64,000 bases of DNA from assembly GCA_965117025.1 (NCBI GenBank), contig OZ220746.1, positions 1,302,001 through 1,366,000 on the forward strand, read 5' to 3'. The notes under the pieces were generated by a model. The model saw nothing but the letters and a program-made list of their open reading frames with translations. It searched no databases and was not told where the DNA came from. Shown one piece after another: positions 26,591 to 35,096 of this stretch (positions within the stretch are counted from its first letter, which is position 1; every line of letters begins with the position of its first letter). Origin of the DNA: VXPQ01 sp965117025. Lineage in GTDB: Bacteria > Bacteroidota > Rhodothermia > Rhodothermales > VXPQ01. Made by a program: the position numbers and the translations under genes.

Positions 26591-26904
26591 AGATAACTAT
26601 CCCTAAGACCTACTTGAAAATAACCGGCTCTCGGGCGGATATGTTACGTGATTTTTTGGCCCGTAACGCCGTTGCCAAAGAAAAGGACGGGGGAGAATAC
26701 CGGGCCGGAATGCTGTTGGCGGCGGACAAGTACATAATCAAGATGGAACAGGACGAAAGTGGCCTGCGCTACAGCGTGGGGTTTAATCACGAAGGTGATT
26801 CGTTTGTGGCGATAGGTCCCAATCTGGCCAAGCAACTTGTGAGCGAAGCAGTGCCCTTGTTGGCTATCGGCAGCCCGGAACACCGTATGGCGTATACAGA
26901 ATAA
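26587..26904 (+). CDS. Hypothetical protein (105 aa)
   Basis: Not recognised. The soluble product begins MKITIPKTYLKITGSRADML and has short alternating helices and strands without Cys or evident catalytic motifs. It overlaps the preceding small gene by ATGA. Its lysine- and AT-richer coding contrasts with neighbours, and together with the upstream gene it looks like a small accessory unit. A role as an immunity or modulator protein is possible but unsupported. Confidence 0.45.
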   Translation: MKITIPKTYLKITGSRADMLRDFLARNAVAKEKDGGEYRAGMLLAADKYIIKMEQDESGLRYSVGFNHEGDSFVAIGPNLAKQLVSEAVPLLAIGSPEHRMAYTE

Positions 26905-27023
26905 CGTTTCACGCCGTCAGGTCTTTGGGCATCAACCGTCTGCCCACCATCCCGGCAACGACATGTTTCATGACGGCTCCGATTCGTTTTCAGCGCTCGG
27001 CTCAGGCTCGGATTCTCCACCCC

Positions 27024-28172
27024 CTACCGCTGATACCGATGCCGCCGCAACACCTCCGGTTCTCGTGATCGGATCACGATCTCCCCGCAATCCCCGCATC
27101 GAAACACGATCTCCTTGGGCGGGCCCGTAGCGCCGGCCAGAAAGAACACTGCGCTGAATATGCCGTAGCGGACATGCGGAGAGACTCGCGCATGATCCCT
27201 GCCATGTCCACAGGAACAGGCGGCGGGGGGCGCCGGAGAATATTCTGAAGGCAGGAGGGGTTCCGCCTCGGTAGCCTCTTTGCCCAGCGCCTGTGCATGA
27301 CGGTAGTGCTCCGCATCGGCAGGCCGTTCCACGATGTGCCTGTCCACCGATAATCTTCCGGACCCCCACAGCACGAGCAGAATCAGCAGGAACAGGACGA
27401 GCGCCGAAAACTCCAGCGACTGCGTCGTGGCGAGCAATCCGCTCTGCAAATGAATGACGAAAACGGCCCCGATGAGAATCGGTAACTGGACCAGCGCAGC
27501 TACGCGCGTGAAAAGGCCGACGGCGATCATGACGCCGCCGACGAGATGGGACAGCGCCACATAGTGGATCAGCACCACGGAGGTAAGCCACGCCGACGAA
27601 GAGGGACCGAGCAGATCGATGAACGCGGAAGAGTTCGAAATAAACAGGACTCCTCGCGCAAAGAGTCCGATCCCGAGATAGATTCTCAGCAGTTCGAACG
27701 CGATGTTGCCGAGGCGCTCAAGTTGTTCGCCAATCGAACGGAACGGGATGAATCGCCGCGCGCTCCATGATGCATCGATGGACCACCGGCCGGATCCATG
27801 CAGAAAGATCGGGATCAGCAGAAACAGCACGAGCGCCGAGAATTCCAACGACTGTCCTGCCGTGAATACGCCGCCCCTGAGATGGACGAGGAAGACGGCG
27901 CCCGCAAGAATCGGTATTTGCAGCAGCACCGCCAGACGCGTAAACAGGCCGGCGGCGATCATGGCGCCTCCCAGCAGGTGTACGGCTACCACGATATACA
28001 TCACGCCGGCCGATGCGAGTATGGATGCCCCGCTTCCCGCTACGAGTGCGGTAAAGGCATCCGGACGGATCAGGAAAAACAGGCCGCGGACAAAGAGCCC
28101 GACGCCGAGATATATGCGAAGCAGGTCGAAGGCCAGATCGCGGTTCGCCTCGATGCGCTGTGGCAGAGTCAT
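27024..28172 (-). CDS. Double DoxX membrane protein with C-terminal Cys motifs
   Basis: A 382-residue membrane protein made of two tandem DoxX-like domains (about residues 12-125 and 150-265). Both contain ELLRIYLG(I/V)GLF-type first helices, a HLLGGAMIAAGLFTR / HLVGGVMIAVGLFTR motif and a SLEFSALVLFLLI helix, so they come from an internal duplication. A roughly 100-residue tail has CSCGHGRDHARVSPH and RCGDCGEIV, a possible zinc or metal site. DoxX proteins are linked to redox and sulfur metabolism. ATG 28172 is chosen over TTG 28184. Confidence 0.75.
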   Translation of the reverse strand: MTLPQRIEANRDLAFDLLRIYLGVGLFVRGLFFLIRPDAFTALVAGSGASILASAGVMYIVVAVHLLGGAMIAAGLFTRLAVLLQIPILAGAVFLVHLRGGVFTAGQSLEFSALVLFLLIPIFLHGSGRWSIDASWSARRFIPFRSIGEQLERLGNIAFELLRIYLGIGLFARGVLFISNSSAFIDLLGPSSSAWLTSVVLIHYVALSHLVGGVMIAVGLFTRVAALVQLPILIGAVFVIHLQSGLLATTQSLEFSALVLFLLILLVLWGSGRLSVDRHIVERPADAEHYRHAQALGKEATEAEPLLPSEYSPAPPAACSCGHGRDHARVSPHVRYGIFSAVFFLAGATGPPKEIVFRCGDCGEIVIRSREPEVLRRHRYQR

Positions 28173-28187
28173 GGACGTATGCAAAAT

Positions 28188-28502
28188 CTATTTCTGGTAG
28201 TTCTGGTTTGTGGAGCGCAGCCGCGCCTTGTATTTCTGAAGCCGGCGGCGAAGTATCTTTGCGCATTCGTCGACCGCTTCCTCATGGGAGGCGCCGTTGC
28301 TCGCAGCGGTGAGTGTCTGATGGTACACATGCACAATGATTTCAGCGGATTTGATCTTGTCCGCCTGGCCATTCTCCGAGAATACGATGCGTGCTTCCGT
28401 AATGCCGTCGTACACCCGTTCGAGCTTCGCCAGCCGGGCTTCGGCATATTCTCTGAGTGTGGAAGGAGCATCGAAATGACGAGCCGTGATCTGTGTTTGC
28501 AT
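28188..28502 (-). CDS. hpf: Ribosome hibernation promoting factor (short HPF/RaiA type)
   Basis: The 104-residue protein begins MQTQITARHFDAPSTLREYA and has the beta-alpha-beta-beta-beta-alpha pattern of the S30AE domain. It lacks the C-terminal dimerisation domain of long HPF. It should bind the decoding centre of idle 30S subunits. It sits just upstream of the double DoxX gene and downstream of ybeY, all on the minus strand. Confidence 0.85.
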   Translation of the reverse strand: MQTQITARHFDAPSTLREYAEARLAKLERVYDGITEARIVFSENGQADKIKSAEIIVHVYHQTLTAASNGASHEEAVDECAKILRRRLQKYKARLRSTNQNYQK

Positions 28503-28623
28503 AGGATACCTCTTTACGTCAAACAACCTTATGATGCAGCGCAGGTGTGCGCCCCCTTCGTATTACGGAATCGGCACGAAATTATCAACGGATACGGCGG
28601 CAAAAACAGAAGATACTTGCCGA

Positions 28624-29094
28624 TCATAACGGTGAAAGTCTCGTTGCGCGAAGGTAATGGTCTTCGAGCGCGTGCATTTTTGCCTTCTCTGGCGGGGTTT
28701 TGTCGAGATAACCGATCAGATGCAGGAGACCATGGATGGCATAGCGCATGGTTTCCTCCTCTGCGTCCACCCCGAATTCGTGGCAACGTTCTCGCGCCGT
28801 ATCGAAATCAATATAGATTTCCCCGTCCACGACCTGTTTCCCTGCTTTCTCTTCTTCGGGATGATAGTCGAAGGCCAGTACGTCTGTAGGCTCATCGCAC
28901 GCCCGGTAGCGCCGGTGCAGATCCTGTACCGTCTCGCGATCGGTCACCACCAGCACGAGGTTCCGGACCGTTACGCCCTCGGCAGACAGTACGTGCGTCA
29001 GTACACGGCGGCAACGGTCCGCCGGAAGGTTGCAGGAAGGATGCTGCAACACTATCGTGAAATCGCCTCCCGGATCGGTTTTGTCCCCGTGCAT
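28624..29094 (-). CDS. ybeY: Endoribonuclease YbeY
   Basis: YbeY is a zinc-dependent RNase for 16S rRNA 3' processing and ribosome quality control. DVLAFDYHP and the metal motif HGLLHLIGYLDKTPPEKAKM are present. The third ligand position (GYDH in E. coli) reads GYLD, the Bacteroidota-type variant with acidic residue. Starting at ATG 29094 gives 156 residues. The start overlaps the stop of the preceding gene (TGATG). Confidence 0.9.
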   Translation of the reverse strand: MHGDKTDPGGDFTIVLQHPSCNLPADRCRRVLTHVLSAEGVTVRNLVLVVTDRETVQDLHRRYRACDEPTDVLAFDYHPEEEKAGKQVVDGEIYIDFDTARERCHEFGVDAEEETMRYAIHGLLHLIGYLDKTPPEKAKMHALEDHYLRATRLSPL

Positions 29095-29549
29095 CAACGG
29101 AGATCGTCGAAGAGCGTCTCGGTCATCGAGAGCGCAACGCTGCTCATTACGAGTTCCGGGGCCAACTGCGTGAAGTCGGCGGAGAGCAGGCGTTCGTCCA
29201 CGTTCGAATACAGGGAGCATCCCGCTTCCCGTTCTATCACGAGTCCATGGGCGGTTCCTGCGCGGCGTGCGAAAAAAAGGACTTCCCCCAGTTCCTCGCT
29301 GGCGATAAATCCTGTGCATCCCTGGAGCTGCAGGAAAGAGCCGATAGCGTATACGGAAATGAGATTTTCGGCCTGATCGTCCCGCACCTCCTCGGGCAGA
29401 TCCAGTTCGGGCGTGATTTCCAGCGAGAGCCGCCGGCCGCTTGCTTCGTCCAGAAGCTCGTAGCGGACCAATGCGGGTTCGCGCCGGGCCGGTACCCCCA
29501 GCACGCTGGCGATACGATCAAAATCCTTGTCGGAAAATGCGAAGGGCAT
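29094..29549 (-). CDS. Hypothetical protein coupled to ybeY
   Basis: Not recognised beyond its position. The 151-residue soluble, acidic protein starts MPFAFSDKDFDRIASVLGVP; it contains beta-rich stretches (RYELLDEASGRRLSLEITPEL) and GLVIEREAGCSLYSNV. Overlap with ybeY (TGATG) implies co-translation. Conserved coupling to ybeY could mean a role in ribosome maturation, but nothing in the sequence shows it. ATG 29549 is a better start than 29609 because the extra residues overlap the csp gene. Confidence 0.6.
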   Translation of the reverse strand: MPFAFSDKDFDRIASVLGVPARREPALVRYELLDEASGRRLSLEITPELDLPEEVRDDQAENLISVYAIGSFLQLQGCTGFIASEELGEVLFFARRAGTAHGLVIEREAGCSLYSNVDERLLSADFTQLAPELVMSSVALSMTETLFDDLR

Positions 29550-29605
29550 AACAGGGGCGCCTGCGAAAAACGAAGGATTGCTTGAGGAAGGGGCCGGATG
29601 GCGCC

Positions 29606-29902
29606 TCAATACGTCTCCTCGGGATATTCCTCTGTTTCCGGGGGAACCTCGTCGTCTTCCGACAAGGGGCTGCCAAAGTCCTCCGGTTCTTCGTCGGGCA
29701 CGACATTGACGGCATGCAACCCCTTGTCGCCTTCCTCCAGATCGAACGTAACGGCCTGTTCCTTACGCAACGTTTTGAACCGTTCCTCCGTCTGAATCGA
29801 GGAATAATGCACAAAAATGTCCGCCTCTCCATCGGGATGCACGATGAAGCCGTACCCTCTCTTGGCATCGAACCATTTTACGATGCTTCGGTGCGTGCTC
29901 AT
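29606..29902 (-). CDS. Cold-shock domain protein with acidic tail
   Basis: CspA-type single-strand nucleic acid chaperone. The cold-shock domain spans about residues 5-70, with KWFDAKRGYGFI (RNP1) and DIFVHYSSI (RNP2). A C-terminal extension of about 28 residues is strongly acidic (EEPEDFGSPLSEDDEVPPET). Most Csp proteins stop near 67-70 residues, so this tail is unusual. ATG 29902 lies about 100 bases from the predicted promoter, leaving the long leader typical of cold-shock genes. Confidence 0.9.
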   Translation of the reverse strand: MSTHRSIVKWFDAKRGYGFIVHPDGEADIFVHYSSIQTEERFKTLRKEQAVTFDLEEGDKGLHAVNVVPDEEPEDFGSPLSEDDEVPPETEEYPEETY

Positions 29903-30001
29903 GACAATGCCTCTGAAATTCAGGATCGGTTGGTGGTAGGCAGTCTGTTTGGCACGAGGTTTTTCTTTTCGTGGAGCCTGCACCGAGTTTATAGAAAAAA
30001 C

Positions 30002-30047
30002 CGGGCTTATAATAAATATACAAAAAAATATATACAGGCAAAGCCCG
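30002..30047 (-). promoter_or_regulatory. Bacteroidota-type promoter of the cold-shock gene
   Basis: On the minus strand TTTG (30042-30039) and TATATTTA (30020-30013) are 18 bases apart, close to the Bacteroidota TTTG/TAnnTTTG pattern. An inverted repeat CGGGCTT (30002-30008) / AAGCCCG (30041-30047) brackets the AT-rich promoter. The repeat might be a regulator site or allow a cruciform. The transcript would start near 30006. Confidence 0.5.
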
Positions 30048-30123
30048 CTTCCGTCGAAAATTCACACTTCCGGGCGAAGAACCGTGTTCAGCCTCCCGCC
30101 GGATTCTTTTGTCCTCTGCAGGG

Positions 30124-32997
30124 CTATTCAGGAGGAGTTTCCTGTTCAAGCGATTGTTCGTATTCCTCGTTCATCCTCCGGTAATCTTCCACCGATCTTC
30201 TGATCGTGGAATCCCCGAAAATGTCCGCAAGGCGTCCGCTGAGCGCCGACGCGGCATCATAATCGCGCACCTGCAGATAAATGCCCCGCAGGACTTGCAG
30301 GTACGATGCGGCAAGATCCAGATCGCGGTTCGTCTCCCCATGTTCGAGGCGACGCAGGACCAGCGGTTCGGCGCCCTTTGCGACCTCGGTGGCTTTCTCG
30401 ACCTCCCCGGCTTCGAAATAAGCCCGCGCCAGCAACAGGTAAGATTGCTCGTCGCCCGGGATCGTATCGAACGGCACCTTCGCCATCAGGGTGTCGAGCA
30501 GCGCGGTTGCCTGCTCTGTTTCCCCGGCGAAGGCAAGCGATTGGGTGGTGTGGGCGAAGATGTTGCGGTAGTTATCCACCATACCGCGGATGGTCTCGTC
30601 GTAGTATACCTTCGGGTCGTTCAGGTTGCGGAATCGGAAATTCGCCAGAATGCCGGGCGCCACGGAAGGGATGACCCGACCGAAACGTTCCCCATGCCGG
30701 ACAGGCACGATCTTGAGCGCCTGTCCCTCGAGGTGGAAGAAATCCTGCAAATCGAGCTGGCCGTCCGGGCTTACCGTCACAGCAAAGTACACAGGGCGCT
30801 GCCACCCCTGCCGCGCGTTCGTGGCCACGATATCCAGCGAGGCCTGATCGGCGACATACAACATGCCGTGTTCGTCGTTGTAGGGCCGCCCCTCGAATCG
30901 CCAGCGCATCGGGTTCATGATCAGGTTGGTGTCGGCGATCCCCGGAAGAAATATCTCGGATTCCGGGGCGAATCGGTCGGTATTTACCGGCAGTTCGATG
31001 TCCCGCGGAGTCCATGCAACCACGCTGATCTGGTCGATCATGTTATCGGACATGGAGAAGGAAAGCGGCGGCGATTCCCGCGACCACTGGTTCTTGAGTT
31101 GCCGGATATACCAGGGGGTGTTGAGCAGCGACAGGTTGACGACGCGCACATCTGTCCGCTGGCCCTCGACCTCCTGCAGATACCAGAGTGGAAACGTATC
31201 GTTGTCCCCATTGGTGAAGAGGATGGCTTCCTCTTCCAGACCGTTCAGCATGTTCCAGGCGTAATCCGGCGCAACGTAATTGCCGGATCGGTCGTGTTCG
31301 AACCAGTTTTCCCGTACCATCCAGGCAGGCGCGGCAAGGAACAGGACCGCCCCCAGCGCCAGCATGACGCCGCGCACCTTTCGCTGGTCCCACCTCGTAT
31401 GGACCATCTCGCGCAGGGAGTTCAGGATACCTGTGGCGCCCAATCCTATCCACAGGGAGAATGCGAAGAAGCTGGCCACATAGGCGTAGTCCCGCTCGCG
31501 AGGCTGCAACGGCGTCTGGTTCAAATACACGATAATGCCGATGCCTGTGATCAGAAATAGCGTAAGCACGCTCAGCGCCCGACGCCAGTCCCGGTTGAAG
31601 TGAAAACCGGCGCCGATCAGGCCCAGGAGCAATGGCAGCGCATAATACACATTCCGGGACGCCCTGGTCGAGGGGGTCGTCATGAGATAGTCGTTCGCTC
31701 CGATACGCTCGTCGATAAACCCGAATCCAGTGGCCGGCGGCGCATCCTGCACATCGCTTGCCCTGCCCATGAATTGCCACAGGAAATAGCGGATGTACAT
31801 GTGCCCGATCTGGTATCTCAGGAAGAATTCCCAGTCCGAATCGTACAGCGCATAGGAGGGATGGTGCGCCGGTTCCTGCGAATACCTGCGGGGAAATAAT
31901 TTCTCGTTCGTAAAGTCGATGTTGTAGATCCGGTTGTCGAACGTGTACCCCTTCAGGAGCGGCAACTCGCCGTATTGTTCGCGTTTCAGGTAGGAAACGA
32001 TCGCCTCGGTCGTTTCGGGGTCGTTTTCGTCGATGGGAGGATCTGCGGCGCTGCGGATGAAGATCAGCGCATAGCTCGAGTACCCGATAAGCACGACGGC
32101 GAGGCCCAGAGCGACAAGATTTGCCGTGGCCCATCTTTTTTTGTGCGTGTACCACACGCCGAATGTTGCGGCGGCAATCACGAACAGCATGAACAGGACA
32201 GGACTCCCGGTTTGCCCGGCAATGGTGGGCAGATACTGCACCACACCGGGGTACACGACCAGGAAAATGATTACGGAGGCGCATCCGGTCCACAGTATGC
32301 CCCGCCATCGTTGCCCCGCCCCCCAGGAAGGTTTTTCGATTTCCCTGAAATAAACGATCAGAGCAATAAAGAATACGGCAAGCAGATTGAGCAGATGCAC
32401 GCCGATCGCAAGCCCCACCAGGTAGGAGATGAGGATAAGGTAGCGGTGAGCATGTCGTCCCAGCGGGCGCTGGTCCCCGGCAAACGTCTCCTCCTCTTTA
32501 CGGGCCTCCTCGCTCCACTTCATGACCAGCCAGACCACCAGGGCCGTGAAACACATCGAGAGACCGTAGACCTCGGCTTCGACGGCATTGAACCAGAACG
32601 AATCCGTGGCGGCGAACGTGATGGCGCCTATGACGCCGCCGGACAGGGCTGCGATACGGTGTTCCGGGGACGGGTCCTCCTGGCCTTTTTCCTGCACCTG
32701 CCACTCGCGCACGAGCCGCACGATGATCAGGTGCGTGAGCAACACCGTCACGGCGCTGGCGAGCACCGACACGAAGTTTACGGAAAGGGCTACGTACGCG
32801 GTCGGCGCAAACATGGAGAAGAGGCGTCCGACGAGCATGTAAAACGGCGCTCCGGGGGGATGGGATACCTCGAGCAGATTGGCGATGGCGATGAACTCGC
32901 CGGCATCCCAGAAAGAGGCGGTCGGCGCTACGGTGAGCCCGTACAGCACGAGTGCGAACAGAAAAACGGCGCCCGCAACAATTCTATGTGTGGTCAT
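30124..32997 (-). CDS. DUF2723 polytopic membrane protein with TPR-like C-terminus
   Basis: The 957-residue protein belongs to DUF2723, a GT-C-like family related to protein O-mannosyltransferases: LTVAPTASFWDAGEFIAIAN with the acidic residues and SHPPGAPFYMLVGRLFSMF near the N-terminus are diagnostic. About eleven helices span the first 560 residues. A periplasmic domain follows (NGDNDTFPLWYLQEVEGQRTDV), and the last 150 residues look like TPR helices. It probably glycosylates or processes surface molecules. ATG 33027 is an alternative start. Confidence 0.82.
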   Translation of the reverse strand: MTTHRIVAGAVFLFALVLYGLTVAPTASFWDAGEFIAIANLLEVSHPPGAPFYMLVGRLFSMFAPTAYVALSVNFVSVLASAVTVLLTHLIIVRLVREWQVQEKGQEDPSPEHRIAALSGGVIGAITFAATDSFWFNAVEAEVYGLSMCFTALVVWLVMKWSEEARKEEETFAGDQRPLGRHAHRYLILISYLVGLAIGVHLLNLLAVFFIALIVYFREIEKPSWGAGQRWRGILWTGCASVIIFLVVYPGVVQYLPTIAGQTGSPVLFMLFVIAAATFGVWYTHKKRWATANLVALGLAVVLIGYSSYALIFIRSAADPPIDENDPETTEAIVSYLKREQYGELPLLKGYTFDNRIYNIDFTNEKLFPRRYSQEPAHHPSYALYDSDWEFFLRYQIGHMYIRYFLWQFMGRASDVQDAPPATGFGFIDERIGANDYLMTTPSTRASRNVYYALPLLLGLIGAGFHFNRDWRRALSVLTLFLITGIGIIVYLNQTPLQPRERDYAYVASFFAFSLWIGLGATGILNSLREMVHTRWDQRKVRGVMLALGAVLFLAAPAWMVRENWFEHDRSGNYVAPDYAWNMLNGLEEEAILFTNGDNDTFPLWYLQEVEGQRTDVRVVNLSLLNTPWYIRQLKNQWSRESPPLSFSMSDNMIDQISVVAWTPRDIELPVNTDRFAPESEIFLPGIADTNLIMNPMRWRFEGRPYNDEHGMLYVADQASLDIVATNARQGWQRPVYFAVTVSPDGQLDLQDFFHLEGQALKIVPVRHGERFGRVIPSVAPGILANFRFRNLNDPKVYYDETIRGMVDNYRNIFAHTTQSLAFAGETEQATALLDTLMAKVPFDTIPGDEQSYLLLARAYFEAGEVEKATEVAKGAEPLVLRRLEHGETNRDLDLAASYLQVLRGIYLQVRDYDAASALSGRLADIFGDSTIRRSVEDYRRMNEEYEQSLEQETPPE

Positions 32998-33059
32998 GGA
33001 TACATGGCGTGTACGGGGGAACAACATCCTTGCTAACGCCGACCGGTACCGAGCGTTTC

Positions 33060-33302
33060 ATGGAGTGGACGAGGAAGCGGAACAAGATCCCCTCCTGGAG
33101 AACCACCGTCCTTGCCCAAACAGACGAGTACCTGCACGTCGTCCGGATGGTAATCCCGTGGATACGGGACGATATCGAGTGCCGCCTTTTTGCCGGGCAC
33201 GGCATGATCCATATCCGCTCGACCTCGCAATATGGCTTCTGGGACTTCCAGTTCAACCGGAGGCGCATCGGGAAACTTCTCCGCCGGCTTCAAACCGGGT
33301 AG
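33060..33302 (+). pseudogene. DUF1499-family protein, probably 5'-truncated
   Basis: In the gap between the DUF2723 and coxB genes the plus strand encodes WRTTVLAQTDEYLHVVR, DDIECRLFAGHGMIHIRS and STSQYGFWDFQFNRRRIGKL. These match the central and C-terminal signature of DUF1499 proteins (ITDVEF, IHVRSASRVG, NRxR). The family normally starts about 40-50 residues earlier with a conserved Cys-containing segment that is missing; upstream sequence runs into the DUF2723 start region. It is either a truncated remnant or an unusually short 80-residue protein. Confidence 0.5.
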
Positions 33303-33385
33303 CCAGAGAGTTCAAAACCGGGACGGCATGCCCCGTGACAGCGACCGGTTCACTCGGGTCGACTTCCGCGAATTCCGGAAAACCG

Positions 33386-34156
33386 CTATACCCCGGCCCG
33401 TTCGGACTGCTCCGCCAGCCATGCGGCATACCCTTCCGCGGTGTGCACCGTGAAGTAGCCGCGCATCCGATAGTGGCCCACGCCACAGAGTTGCGCACAA
33501 GCGATTTCCCAATCGCCCGTGCGGATGGGCGTGAAATAAAGGGGGATGGACAACCCGGGAATAACGTCCTGCTTGACCCGCATTTCGGTCAGGGTGAAGC
33601 TGTGAATCACATCCTTGGACGTGAGGTGCACGATCACCGGCTTGTTCACCGGCACGTGCAGTTCATTGACGGTCACGATGTCGTCCGCAGCCGCCGGATC
33701 GTCCGGTTGCAGGCCGATCGGATTGGTTTGCAGGTCCACCAGATGAATGTCCCGCTGCCCGAACACGCCATCGGGGCCCGGATAATGGATGTTCCAGGCG
33801 AACTGCTCGGCAATCACATGTACGACGGTGGACTCCTCCTCGGACGGGTAGTTGTCCTCCGCGCGGAGCGTCGCCCAGGTCGGAATCGCGAACGCGAAAA
33901 GCAGCACCAGTTCCGCTACGATCACGCCCACCTCCTGGTAGGTCGAGAAGTGCGACGTGGCCCCGTAGTAGTCGGCTTTCGGATTTCTGGAAGCCCGGAA
34001 TCGATACAACGTATAGAGAAAGAAGGGCGCCCAGATGAGGAAAAGCAGCAGCATCAGCCAGTGCACCAGCCCCATCATGGCGTCGATTTCGGCACTGTGC
34101 GCTGATGCCGCCTCGGGCAACCCGAGATAATTCGTGAGGTCAAGCCACTTTAACAT
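33386..34156 (-). CDS. coxB: Cytochrome c oxidase subunit II
   Basis: Subunit II of the haem-copper oxidase carries the binuclear CuA centre that accepts electrons from cytochrome c. Two N-terminal helices (about 30-52 and 74-95) precede a cupredoxin domain with His185, Cys220, Cys224, His228 and Met231 (CAQLCGVGHYRM). The usual Glu between the cysteines is Gln, as in some Thermus-type enzymes. There is no fused cytochrome c domain. It is the last gene of the cox operon, an uncommon place for coxB. Confidence 0.93.
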   Translation of the reverse strand: MLKWLDLTNYLGLPEAASAHSAEIDAMMGLVHWLMLLLFLIWAPFFLYTLYRFRASRNPKADYYGATSHFSTYQEVGVIVAELVLLFAFAIPTWATLRAEDNYPSEEESTVVHVIAEQFAWNIHYPGPDGVFGQRDIHLVDLQTNPIGLQPDDPAAADDIVTVNELHVPVNKPVIVHLTSKDVIHSFTLTEMRVKQDVIPGLSIPLYFTPIRTGDWEIACAQLCGVGHYRMRGYFTVHTAEGYAAWLAEQSERAGV

Positions 34157-34222
34157 GTGAATTGCCGGGCGGATTGATGGACATTCATGGTATGATTCGC
34201 TGTGCGGTCACGCGAACCGTTT

Positions 34223-34531
34223 CTATTGAGTGAGCTTTCGCTTCATCACAGGGCGTAACTCGCCTTCTTCCGTCATCACGGCCTCGCCCCGGGCAAGCAA
34301 CCGGGCCCGGCGGCGCATACGAAGAAAAAACGCCCCCACGCCTCCGCCCACGAAACCCGTTACTCCGATCAGGAGCAGCATGGCCATACTGATACCCTGT
34401 GTCGTCGGATTTGCCCCAGCGTTGGCGCCCCAGCACACCTCACAGGCAACGGCCGTATAAGGAAGCCACACCAGCCACGCCGAGGCAAGCACGGCGGCGG
34501 AAACAGCGATACGACGAACGGCGCCTGTCAT
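34223..34531 (-). CDS. Small membrane protein of the cox operon (CxxC)
   Basis: Not recognised. The 102-residue protein has a signal-like first helix ending AVACEVCWGANAGANP and a second helix (MAMLLLIGVTGFVGGGVGAFFL), then a basic tail. The CEVC pair after the first helix could bind copper or haem or form a disulfide, suggesting a role in oxidase assembly. It overlaps the previous small gene by ATGA and precedes coxB. Confidence 0.6.
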   Translation of the reverse strand: MTGAVRRIAVSAAVLASAWLVWLPYTAVACEVCWGANAGANPTTQGISMAMLLLIGVTGFVGGGVGAFFLRMRRRARLLARGEAVMTEEGELRPVMKRKLTQ

Positions 34532-34737
34532 AATTTGCCTCCGGCGATATATCCTGTACGCGCCACCTTTTTCAGGAAACGCACCCCATAGACAACCAGT
34601 CCGGCGCCCACGAGAAACGAAACCACCGCAGCCGCAGCCGACAACGCGCCATTGCCCGTAAGAGCCCATACTCCGAAGCCCAGGGACAACAGCGCCGAGG
34701 CCACGATGAACACGATATGGAAGGCCTTCAACGACAT
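34528..34737 (-). CDS. Small two-helix membrane protein of the cox operon
   Basis: This 69-residue protein has two hydrophobic helices (AFHIVFIVASALLSLGFGVW and AAAAVVSFLVGAGLVVYGVRF) and a basic end. It has no known domain that I recognise. It lies 2 bases after the subunit IV stop and overlaps the next gene, so it is likely a small oxidase subunit or assembly factor. Confidence 0.6.
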   Translation of the reverse strand: MSLKAFHIVFIVASALLSLGFGVWALTGNGALSAAAAVVSFLVGAGLVVYGVRFLKKVARTGYIAGGKL

Positions 34738-34739
34738 GG

Positions 34740-35057
34740 TCAAAATCCGAAAATCTCCGTGCCGCCCTGATCCACGTAATACACGCTGAAAAGCAGGAAC
34801 ATAACCAGCAACAGCGCCAGGCTCAGCCAGACGAGCCACCGGATGACCTGCTCCTCCGAAACGAGGTGCATGAAATAGGCCGCCACCAGCCCCGCCTTGA
34901 CGGTCGCAATCAGCAAGGCGACAATGAGCGCCGGCACAAAGGGAAGTTCAAGGTAGCCCACGACTACCGTGACCACCGTAAGGACAGCCAGCGACCCAAA
35001 AACAAGCATGTACACGCGTACGTGCTTTTTTATTTCCTCAACAGAATGCTCGCTCAT
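34740..35057 (-). CDS. Cytochrome c oxidase subunit IV (prokaryotic type)
   Basis: The 105-residue protein has three helices and the prokaryotic COX4 pattern: LIVALLIATVKAGLVAAYFMHLVSE, in which KAxLVAxYFMHL is characteristic. It is an accessory subunit of the aa3-type oxidase. It follows subunit III on the same strand and precedes two small membrane proteins. Confidence 0.85.
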   Translation of the reverse strand: MSEHSVEEIKKHVRVYMLVFGSLAVLTVVTVVVGYLELPFVPALIVALLIATVKAGLVAAYFMHLVSEEQVIRWLVWLSLALLLVMFLLFSVYYVDQGGTEIFGF

Positions 35058-35096
35058 AATGCGCTGTACGTTGGCCAGGCCTGCATGCCCGGCGTG

